A stretch of DNA of 64,000 nt from Membranipora membranacea (lineage: Eukaryota; Bryozoa; Gymnolaemata; Cheilostomatida; Membraniporidae), in the NCBI GenBank assembly GCA_914767715.1, contig OU612066.1:23038283-23102282 (forward strand), read 5' to 3'. Shown piece by piece: positions 37,701 to 48,300 of the stretch. The first letter of the stretch is position 1; each line of letters starts with the position of its first letter. A model generated the notes under the pieces. The model worked only from the letters and a program-made list of their open reading frames with translations. It was not told where the DNA came from and searched no databases. The translations under genes were made by a program, and so were the position numbers.

Positions 37701-40700
37701 ATGATACACATGATATGTATGATGCACATGATGCAAATCATGTGATGCAAAATTTAGTTTCGACGCTAATATTGTTCAAAGGTCATACCAAATAAATAAT
37801 AAATAAAAAGTGTGTAATAATGAAAAATGTAAAATCATACCTGTACTGGAATGTTATTTCCTTGAGAATCTGTGACGTTGAATGCATCTGAAGTTACAGG
37901 AAGTCTGACGAAAGAATTAGACTCTCTACCCAGAGGGTTATATACAACTATACCAAACTACAACACAAAGTAGATATATCGGTAAAAGACCGCTAATGGG
38001 CTATGGAGTGAGGCAAATATTTTTTAGAAGCCGGAATATTATCTATATTCTATGCAATACATTTTTCTCATCTTGTATTATTGGGTAGCCAATGTGCTGG
38101 CTCTGATCAGAGCCAATCAACGACTTATTAAGTCTATGGAGCCATCACATTGGCAATTCAGGGGCTACATATTGCATTAGAGGGTTCAGGGTATAGCGTC
38201 AAATCAAATTCTCGTTCTATGGTACAAATTTCACTATTTTGCTATTGCTACATCTCATATTGTTTATACTATTGTTGCAGGTGTACAGTTGTAGTAAATA
38301 AACTGTCATGCAAAATCAAAACCATTTGACAACCAATTAGGTGTTGAGAAAAAACTGACCAAGTGTTGTCTAGAATTAAGATGACTCACATATTTGCTAG
38401 TCTCCGTTGCGTTGCACATGCTAATATTGACTAGAGGGCAGAATTCCTGCAGGGGGAGCTGGAATTTGGAACTGGGCGGAGACATGAGTTTCTGGTAGGC
38501 GTGGTTTACTACTTCCATACACTGGTTGACGCCGTCAGCTAATCTCTCAGCGTAGTCGTATGTGACGACTTGCTTAGCAGTGCCACTGACTGCGTCGTGA
38601 TGTTGTGCTACAGCCATGGCTCGCTCTAAAATGTTGTTCAGTAAATGTTGTGTAAGTGATTGTGAAAGAATCAGGTTCTTGGTATTATTCTGGAGTTCTC
38701 TGTCTAATTAAGTGAATAATGGACCACAGGCTGTTTATGAACCTAGAGCAGTATTTTAAAAAAGACAGTCAACTCTATAATGATACTTAAAACCTGTTTC
38801 TTTCAAAATAATTTTGATAGAGTCCAAATTGAATTTTCTATTCAAAAAATTAATGATGTACTGGGAAATAGTCAGCACTCTTGCAAACACATTTGTACTG
38901 TCAGCAATGAGAGTTCACTGATCAAATAACTGCACTGCTAATGATCATTTTGCCAGCAATATGACATATTAGTAAACAAATAAAGGCTCACATGACACAC
39001 ATTTATAAAACGCAGCAAAACCAAAAATAAGCATAAATCAAGATCAATTCTGGCTGTCAAAAAGTACATCAACTGCTGCCTGCCAATATAGATAACGTTT
39101 TCCTTTGTTAACCAGTAATGACTCAATAAGTAATTCAGTTTAATGATACTATAATTAAATATTTAAAGGATATATAATATATATTAATACATATATATAT
39201 ATATATATATATATATCTATAATATCAGCGGCGGTTGTAGCAGTTAACTTACTTAGAATATCTAGGATAAAATCACTACTGTGCTCAGGTCCAAGTGCAG
39301 CCAATGTATCCAACTGCTTCACTACCTGTTTTAAGAAAGTAAAAAAACGCAAAAAATTAATTTCATTTTCACATAAGTATTAAAGAGTTGTGCATGCCCC
39401 TGTGATCTGCGTTATACGTGTGATGTTAATGTAAAATTTTTACTGGATAGTACACTTCGTAGATGGTGCAGCGTATGACAAGCTGGAAAACAGCATTGAT
39501 AAACGGTTGTGCATTCACTTCACATTTCTCATAGATGCTTTCTTGATGCCTGGCATCATTACATAGAAGGGCTATGTTTATTTCAGTATTGGGTATGTCT
39601 TTGACCCGCAGTGTATATTTACATAATCATTATAAGTCACACTGCTCATCAGTGAACTTATTTGCATAGAAAGCGCCACTGTTTACAATATATCCTAACT
39701 AATATATAAAACTAGAAGATACATAACAAATTAGCTTCAAGGTAGACAAAGATATTAGCAAAGATTATAAATACTCATTGTTATTTGTACTTTTCACAGT
39801 TGATAAAGCTAATACATTAAATTTGCTGATCTTACTATATCCTCATTTAACATATGTATTTAGGACGATTGTGAATAGTTCCAAGATAATGCAGGTAATC
39901 CCAGTATTTGAGGCGCAGCAAAGGGTCACTATCGTCCAAACCAAGGAGTAAAAGACTCCTTGTCCAAACATTATTGGTATGTTTGCAGCATTCCACATCA
40001 ACTTTTTTTCACTCCATATAATTTTCAAACTGCGAGTCTCTGTCTTCTTGTGGAGACATTTTTATATGATATACCGATCAATATTATTATTATTCATCAG
40101 TCTTTTTCTCAAACTTTAAAGTCCTCCAAACAAGATACATAATCATTTTTCCTCCTCTATTTTTATCCCAAACTTTTCCCCTTATTTCTTTGACACATTA
40201 TGAAAATCATCCGACAAGGATGATATTGTCTGCCAACTAAAATTTGTATAATAATCAGATAACAAACCTGTAAAAAATTGTTGGTATCTCTGACCATTCC
40301 CTTCAGAGAAGATCTGCTCGTGAAATAGCCTGACCAGTAAGCATGCTCTCTGTGAGCGTAAGGAAAGAAATCATCCTTCTTCTCGGGCCATGTCACGCCG
40401 GCCTTATTCTTAGCATAAGTGTAACAGGATGGCGTGGAGTACAGCAGATTCACCTTGCTCCCGTTAGCTTGCTACAAAACATCCAAATAAACATTATACT
40501 TGACTATTAAACAATAAAAGCATATAAGCATTTTGTGGTTTTTTAAACATTTCCATTGATTGATGGGTCTAGCTCGATTGTTTAAGAGTACAATGCGGTT
40601 GACACTGACTAGTCTTGTCATGCGGTCACACAAAAAAAAATTGGCCGGTGACAAGGCTAGGCACTAACAGGATTTGGTTTTGAATTTAAATTTAATTTAA

Positions 40701-43700
40701 AAAACATGTGTGTGAGTGACAGAGACATACCCTTGCGTTTGTGTAACGAAGGAGCTTATCTAAGTTTTTGAACCAGGTCTGGGCGTTCTGATAATTGAAG
40801 TCCATGCCCTCCGTCCACATGATATGCCCACCACGAATAGAAACATTCTACAAGATATCAACAAAACTTGTCAAGTTGATAATCAGCTGCTTACCCGAGA
40901 ATTAACGAGAGATATGAGCTTGTCTAAGTTCTTATACCAAGTCTGAGCGTTTTGATAGTTGAAGTCGTCTCCCATCAACCACAGAATATGATTCCCTCGG
41001 AAGGATTGGTTCTACAGGTGCAGGAGAAATTATTGGGAATTAATATCATTCATACAGAGTACTCCACTAATTCAGAACCCCTGTTAATCTAGACATAGTG
41101 TATTGGTCCAATTAGCCAAATCTCTATGTCAGAATTTTGTGGCTCCAAGTGGTTTGAATGATGTGCACTGCACACAGATTAAGCAGATTTTGATTTAGCA
41201 TAAAGAAGAGCAAGAGAAGGTTAAAAGTAACTGATAGGTCAATTTGTAACTGCATCACAACATCAGCAATAACAACAACAGCAGTAGCAAGGAGTGCGCC
41301 CCAAAGGCAGAAAACTGTGCTCCCGTGCATGATCACATCAGTGATGTGATTGAATAACCCTAGTCATTGTTATTGTCAATTTTAACAACAAAAATCCAAA
41401 ACAATATGAGAATTTGAGGAAACATAAAACAAAAGCCCTAACAAAACATTCATATCTCAGACCAAGGAGTTGTAGACCCTACAACTCCTTGCTCAGACGC
41501 TACTATAAGTTGTGATTAAAGGAGCTTCACCTACCTGACTGATAGCATCTTCTAAAGCCTGATTGACTACTTCATCTACATTATAATCATGGAGCCTCTT
41601 ATCGTCCTGTAAGAAAATAAATCATACTGTGAATGTGATGTACTTTTACTAGGATGGATGTGCTCACAGCCTAGAGGAAGCCAAAGCTTGTAGTAAGAAT
41701 TGCACAGCGATGAGAATCTGGAATTTGTGCATCGTCTCTGACTGCAGTGATTGTGGTCAAACACAATGCACATATTCAAGACCAGTCTATTATATTCCAA
41801 ACACCGCCAAGATCGACCACAAGGACAAGGATACCACCATGACGCTGATGTGAAAAATATTGGTGTTTGATAGTTAAGTAAAAATAAGTATAGCAACAAT
41901 GCTGTTAACAGAAATTATTATAGATTGAATTATGCACAACATCGCTTCATTAATGTTTTGTCATTATATCAAATGGCAGAAATACAGCCCTAAAGAGAAA
42001 AAAGTTTATAACTCAGATCTCCCTTTATGATTCTACCAGAGAGTCACCTTCCCGTGAATTGGTGAATAAAATGGTCAACTTGTGAGTGGACTTAGAGCTC
42101 AATAAAAAATAAGTGTACTTACCTGGATGTTGCTTTGAGCATAGATGTCAAAGTTCATCCCCTTGGGTGGTCCGTACACCTGATTGAACAGAGCTCCAGT
42201 AAATAGATCAGCGGAGATATCGTCACTTCCTCTCCAGATCATCTCCAGTTCTCTCGACATATTACGTCTGTGGTAATCCTGATAGTCTATTCTAGCAAAG
42301 TACACCGCATCGTAACTCATCTAGAAAATAAACCACGGTTACATGTTCATTATAGCAATAACTATGCTAACTGTTGCAAGCTATAGGTTCAAATCATTGC
42401 TTAACCAGTGTGACATGGTGATTATTAATTAATTTTTGAAAAAATTTTTGTGCATATTTGTGTGTTGAACAGTTCCGAGAAATAAATGAGGTCAGAAATA
42501 CTGGTGTTTGAAAGTCACAAGTTTTGATTTTGTGCATAGCATTCAGTATGATCAGCGGCCATCATCAGGTGCTGCGACCTTGTGTTATAATATTGTATCC
42601 GTAGGGCTTACCTGAGCAAATAGACTGGCCTGTTCCTTGGAGTGGCCAAATGGATCTATCTGCCAAGCCACCCTCGGACGTCCGCATTCTCCAAAATTAG
42701 TCTTGAGGAACTGCACTCCTCGAGTGTGCTGATCAATGATGGCATTGTAATGTGTAGCAGCCTCATCATTCATACACCAGCCGCCAAGAATAAAGCTCAG
42801 CTGACCTGATAAAAAAACCGATCAGTGTCATAAGTGAGCAATCATTACGCACATACTACCAAAATAATAAAGCTCAGCTGACCTGTTAAAAATGAGGAAT
42901 GATGTCAATATTCCTCAAATCTCAAAATATCCCTCAACTTTTTATGACAGAAAATACCACGTTTTCTATCAGCTTGTCAAATAATACAACTCAATAATTT
43001 GGATGCGCTGATTTGAATTCTTCCTGTGGGATAGATGTAGCAACATAACCTTACACAGTCAAATACTCAATATTGGGTCTGATCTAAACAGACTAAAACA
43101 TTGCTAATCTGTGCTTTGATTATTTGTCCCTGGTAACAAACAAGTTGGACGAGATGAGCAAAATAGTGAAAAGGCAGCAACATTTCTTTCTAAATCTTTT
43201 AAAGCCAAATTACTAGCGCGATCTTACCGTTATTTACAAAGCCTTTGACTTTGTGTCTCATTATATCATTTTGCTGAGCCCACCATCTATAGAAGAAAGC
43301 CGACTCCACATAGCTGAACTTCCTGTTTGGGTTCGCTTCCAATGCCATCATAACACTGTCAAGGATGTACTGCACTTCTACAATTCAATTTTGAGAACAA
43401 AACATCAGTTATAGGTTATCGTTAGCCTAGTGGTTAGCGGGTCAGATCATCGATCTGACAAACGGGGTTTGATTCCCGTCCATGTCCACTGGTGTTACCT
43501 GAGAAGCCGAGTTCGGTAGGGTATTCCAATGAGTACCAGCGCTTCATGCGATGTAGGTTCTCATTAGTCTGGGTTGGATATGGAGTGCTTGGACCCAGTG
43601 AGCAGGCGGTAATGATGAGGTGTTCACCGCTTAGAAGTACCCATTGTGGCTTACATTAAGCGGTATATAAATGAACTCATTATTATCCGGTCAGAGATTT

Positions 43701-44315
43701 GATTAGCACTGAAGATAAGCCATCTGAGGTAACAAAATAAATTGATAGAAATTTTAAGCATTTACAAGTAGTCATTATGAGATGGCGATTGGCGATGCTG
43801 TTATTTCAGTCTTTAATCACTATGTTCATCATTATTGAGACCTTTAACAGTATCGATTGATACCATGTTACGAGGATTTTCATGCATCAATGTAGGCTAT
43901 ACGGTGTCTCACAAAAAGTATTTTGTGGATCTACTACTTACGATCTACATAGTACTGATCAACAGTTTCCAGCCAGCCGACATCATCGTGTGTATGAGGA
44001 ACAACATGCACATTGATCATTCCAGGCTTCCCGAGATCACAGGACTAAATAAATAACATTGAGATGGTTAGTTGAAAGTAATATAATGGAGTGTATTTGG
44101 ATATCGATACATATTGTTGCGTGGCACAAAATTTTAAATATCACAATACGTCGAAGAAGTTCAAAGCAAATAATGTATGTGCAATAATATAATAATAACA
44201 TAAATAAATAACAATACAAAAAAATCTGAAAAATTACCTCATATCCACAAGTTGCCTGTGCAGATGACACACTGCAGCTGATGATCGATGTCACAACGAG
44301 CAAGACAACCTTCAT
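31746..44315 (-). CDS. MAN2B1: Lysosomal alpha-mannosidase (GH38)
   Basis: This lysosomal zinc enzyme trims alpha-linked mannose from N-glycans. Exons: 44315-44238, 44044-43942, 43377-43228, 42805-42612, 42320-42123, 41606-41535, 41011-40895 (or 40847-40731), 40471-40268, 39325-39253, 38625-38390, 37957-37841, 37297-37100, 36650-36429, 35494-35376, 34959-34770, 34229-34143, 33709-33619, 33330-33182, 32817-32668, 32243-32132 and 31825-31746. With one form of the duplicated exon this is 2940 nt, 979 aa. Residues 1-20 are a signal peptide. The metal motif HTHDDVGW is at 43-50, and the nucleophile region QIDPFGHS has D161. QHHDAVSGT near 404-412 supplies another zinc ligand. [11 protein letters not shown] and the ending PMMIRTFEV match lysosomal members, separating it from Golgi mannosidase II. 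Zinc and nucleophile roles are from family knowledge. Confidence 0.96.
35621..36131. mobile_element. 511-bp foldback MITE, Tc1/mariner-like (TA target)
   Basis: Arms of about 160 bases are imperfect reverse complements. The element begins GACAGTTTTCTGAGCTCT and ends CAGAAAACTGTC; further in, AGCACG and TTTTTCC pair with GGAAAAACGTGCT. It is flanked by TA on both sides (35619-35620 and 36132-36133), as expected for Tc1/mariner-type target duplication. No transposase frame is present. It lies in the mannosidase intron between 36429 and 35494. Confidence 0.8.
36961..37090. repeat. 15-bp minisatellite next to a mannosidase donor site
   Basis: About 8.7 units of a 15-base repeat, consensus GACATCAACATCATA (plus strand), with substitutions such as GACAGC and GATATC. 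It begins 9 bases downstream, in transcript sense, of the donor of exon 37297-37100. Read-through from that exon meets a stop codon before the array, so it does not encode protein in the mannosidase frame. Confidence 0.85.
39189..39217. repeat. (TA)n microsatellite
   Basis: Simple dinucleotide repeat in a mannosidase intron, about 35 bases beyond the donor of exon 39325-39253 in transcript sense. A second short (TA)n tract lies at about 51125-51146. Confidence 0.9.
40731..40847 (-). CDS. MAN2B1: Alternative mannosidase exon 7B
   Basis: This is a 117-nt, phase 0-0 exon with a proper acceptor (TTGTAG) and donor (GTATGT). It encodes 39 residues beginning [14 protein letters not shown] and containing [18 protein letters not shown]. 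It aligns without gaps to the 117-nt exon at 40895-41011, with 26 of 39 residues identical by my count. The intron between them is only 47 nt. Both keep the family's [13 protein letters not shown] core, so either could build a folded enzyme; mutual exclusion is inferred. Confidence 0.85.
40895..41011 (-). CDS. MAN2B1: Alternative mannosidase exon 7A
   Basis: This is the upstream member of the duplicated exon pair, phase 0-0. It encodes [20 protein letters not shown] and onward through [16 protein letters not shown]. It differs from 7B mainly around the stretch before DFNYQNAQ (LMGD versus TEGM) and at the C-terminal end (ISLVNS versus LRYTNA). The LMGDDF form is nearer to the usual animal sequence. 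Confidence 0.88.
43418..43685 (+). mobile_element. tRNA-derived SINE in mannosidase intron 2
   Basis: The A box (TAGCCTAGTGG at 43423-43433) and B box (GGTTTGATTCC at 43466-43476) form a tRNA-like head, with GTCAGAT/ATCTGAC able to pair in the anticodon-arm position. The body runs to a 3' end AAGCGGTATATAAATGAAC followed by TCATTATTATCC. Animal SINEs that borrow an L2/CR1-type LINE tail commonly end in a very similar AAGCGCTATATAAAT motif (family knowledge). There is no matching acceptor stem, so it is not a functional tRNA gene. Confidence 0.75.
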
Positions 44316-45364
44316 CTTTATGTTATAGACGATGCTCCCAGCCGGTCAGGGACATGGAATTCAAAACCTGTAAAATATGTTCTCGTTGTCTTATGCTGAA
44401 TAGTGTTAGTTTCAGACACACTTTCAGAATGAACTCATGTGTACTACATGGGCTACTGCTGTGCATCCATGACCTAAAGTTCTATGTCAGATGCAGAACT
44501 TAAGCATGGAACCATAGCTACTACTGAACTTGCTCACTAGTCACTAATCCACATGAAAAAGATTTCATGAAGCAAAAAAACAATTCAGATATCTGTTCAA
44601 TCTCAATGACCTTACTGCAGCAAGCCATGATATAATTGAGTTTCTGCTTCCTCAGTAGGGACAACAATGTTCACAACACTCAGTCCAACAATGTTCACAA
44701 CACTCAGTCCAACCATCCATCCATTTTGACAACAGGCTGATGTATGTATGAGGCATGCTTTGCAACAACAATAACTTGCTTCATTTAAAAGATAAAAATT
44801 AAAACCCTGCAGGGAGAAAAAGCTTTTTGGTCATATGACCTGTGAGATAGAAAGTGGGAAATTTGAGCAGACAGAACAGATATCAGCCAATCATTGTCTA
44901 GTGAGTTTCTGATTGACCAATCGCTGTATTTCACAGCGACACAAGTAAATACTCTTGTAACAATTTCCGTTTTGCATTTCATGCAGTGGAAAAACCAAAC
45001 CAGAGTAAGTGCTACATTATCCTCCTGTCCCAAATATATACTCAAGTTGTTTACAGATATTTTATCAGATGACTCGATTCCCATTTGCAACCCAAATTCT
45101 AAGATCTCATATGACTATGAGCCAAAGAAATCTCTTGGTTGATTGCAGCATGGTCTGGAGTTAAACTTATTTATTACTACTTGACTAGTACTAATCTTTT
45201 TATTTACTGCTCATATTTCTGTTTTTCAATGATTATCTAGGCTAGGGTATGACTATGTGCTGTGAGTTAAATCATAAAGTATTTTGAGTCACCATATATG
45301 AAATTATTTTGTGGTTTTGCAGATTTTATTTTTAACTTATCCAGGGTATAGATAGAGATCTGAG
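44316..45364. promoter_or_regulatory. Divergent spacer between mannosidase and ELP4
   Basis: Head-to-head arrangement with 1049 bp between start codons. It contains a 24-bp tandem duplication (44663-44686 and 44687-44710, unit beginning AACAATGTTCACAACACTCA). A TTTTGCAG acceptor ends near 45321, 43 bases before the ELP4 ATG, so ELP4 may have an upstream non-coding exon. No coding signal was seen. Confidence 0.4.
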
Positions 45365-48300
45365 ATGGCTATGAATTCTGCTGCTAATAAGCCTAAGGGT
45401 TTCCATAAACGTGGTACAAAGGCCCTTTCAATCAGCGGGACTAAACCATCAATACACAACAACACTCTGCTGGTATCTAGTGGAGTTCCCTCTCTGGACG
45501 CTCTCATTGGTAAGATGATTTATAAACAAGCATCATGTGCAGCAAAAGTTTCATCATGTCTTTTTGATGATTCAGAAACGCTCCATCAAACAGCTAGGTC
45601 AGACGCCATTTTCTAACAATCTTCGCATATTGATAGTTGAGTGCAGCCACAGGGCTACCCTTCGCACATACCATTCCTATTATACAAGTCATGATGATGT
45701 ATGGCTGCAATAGATGTTCCGTATACAGGGCTCAATACTGCATCATGACCTATTACAAATTATTTTATGATCGCTTGATTCACAGGTGGTGGTATTGCTG
45801 TTGGATCGTGTTTATTGGTAGATGAAGATAAATACAGTACATACAGCAGCTTGATACTCAAATATTATCTGGCTGAGGCTGTCACCAACAAGCATAAAGT
45901 CTTCCTCGCCTCTGCTGACCAACCACCCTCACAAATACTTCAGGTTATAGTTACAACAATTTAAAGTGATGCTTTACTATTTATTAGGTAACGGTCTCAG
46001 ACTGATACGTTTTTGATTGTGTATTGTTTAGAGGTATTGGGCAATGCTAATGGCTATTCGTATTGTGTGTTGATATTGTGTATTGGTATTGTCTATGGGT
46101 ATTGCGTATTGGTACTGTGTGTTGGTACTGTGTATTGGGATTTTGTATTTGGGTTTTGTTACTGCAAAGTTATGTATGAAAATTGTGTTGTTTTTCCTTG
46201 TAGCTGATTTAGTGGAATCAAACTGGTATTACAAATTGTTTTGTTAGAAACAGTTCTTTCTCGTATCTCACGTGCTATTTAATTCAGTGTAAATATATAT
46301 TTATTACAAATTATTTCTTAGGATCTGCCACAGCTAATATCTCACACACCAACACAAGCTGAAGACAGCCAAACAAAAGCAGAGGCTGATGATCTGCCTA
46401 TAGCATGGAGATACAAAAATGTTCCCACAAGTGAGGTATGATTTTAAGTGTTAATTTTGAAAACTACTGGTTGGTTTGTAATTGACTCATAATGTTTGTC
46501 CCTGGATTGCAAGGTGATATAAGTAGCCTGGTTTGTTGATATCCACCATGAATCGGATTGCCGGGGAGATGATGTGAGTATTTCACAGAAACGCCTGTGC
46601 CTCATTATAGAGTGTGAAGTCAGGATCCGGCTCAGCATCATTCTCGTCCTCTATCTGAATGTCGTTCTCTGATTCTGACAGTCTATTCATCGGAGATGCT
46701 AGGATTGTCCTCATCAGTGCATCTCTAAAAGGGGAGAGTGCAAGTGTCAAGGAAGGTTCATCAGTTGTTACTAGATCCGAAAGTCAATGAATGAATTTCC
46801 TTAACTTTTCAGTGCTTTCTTAGGTTTAAAATTAATTACAACACTCTTTCATTTTTTATTGGTGGATTCAGAGAAAAACTTGAGTGTTATCAAATACCCC
46901 TCCAATGTCAACCGAAAAAAAATAATTTGAGTTTTGCATCATCGCTGATGGTACACAGTTTTATTGTTGGGTTCTATATCAAGTTTGATCCTATATTGTC
47001 TGCTTTCTGAGTTGCTCCCCCTTGAGTTGCCGGTATACCAGGGGGATCTCTAAATTAGAAAGAGTGATGCTTTACAAAAAGCAAGTGATCACTATCACAT
47101 CTCTCAAAATTATCACTCACTTTCGTATTTCAATTAGACAAATTCGTTCCAAAATCGCTCAATCAGAATGTATATAGCTCAATCAAGGACTGAGCGATTT
47201 GAAAGCAAGGGCAGGTATCACTCACTCACTGCAATTTTGGCTTTTTCTAATTGAAAGACCCCCCCCCCCCCCAGTATGATAGGTACAACTTGAAATGCAG
47301 GCCTTCGAACCGGACTTGATCTGGTATGGCTCTCCTATCTCACCTGTATCTGTTACCAGTGGGATGCAGGTCTATTCCATGGAGGCCTCCTCCTGTCACA
47401 TTCACATCACTACTCTGAGGATTTTCCTCTTCTAAGGCTGTTGTGTCGCTACCAGGTTCTTTGTTTGCCGCAGCTATTGATTGTCTATGTGCTGTGTTTA
47501 GTCTTTCATGCACACTGTTTGCTATCTGTAGAAATTACACAATTTCAGCTTCGATTGAGATAAAAAGAATATCATAAACTTCTTTCTTCATTGGTACCAA
47601 GAAAATGCATGGTAGGAAAATTGCTTTTTGTAGTTTTTACGGAAAGTCTATCCAAAAAAATTGAAATAGCGTTAAATAAACTCCTTCCTGTAGTGGCTTT
47701 GTGTGTCATCTCATAATTACACAAATACATAAAGTGACTGATATGAAGCAGCACCTTTTCACTGTGTTGAGTTGACCTCTATCCCACTCAGCTGTCAATT
47801 GTCATTTTTATTCCTAATTATGATAAGAAAATTTATACCATAAGCAACCCACACTATCTGCCTACTGGGCTCTGCACCTCGCTTAGCTTTGCTACTGCCC
47901 ACATGGAGCCTTCATCATCACCTATTTTATGGTGTTCCTTCTAAAAAATCTAAGACGAAAATCAATAGTGCAATAAAGTACATTAAAATTAAATACAAAA
48001 ACCTTTACAAACCTTGACCTCTAAGTCTTTGCGTAGCTTTATCAGGTACAGTTTCATGGCTTCTTCACTGGTCAATCTCTTCATACTCCTAGTGCTCACC
48101 TCGCCTCTCTTAAATCTGCTCTGGGTAGACTTAGTGAGGAACTCAAACTTATCTAACATCTTTCTGGTCTGAGTTATGTCAGCAAGAAGCTGCTCAGTGC
48201 CGCTTACTGTTCTTAGCTGAGTGTATTGCCCGTAAACACGCGGTATGCATACTGCAACCTGAAAAAGTTAAGGTTTCTTAAACTGTTGTAGGAATGAAAG

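Noticed and set aside
43423-43500. tRNA gene
   Set aside because: A and B boxes are present but no 7-bp acceptor stem closes and the sequence continues into a SINE body.
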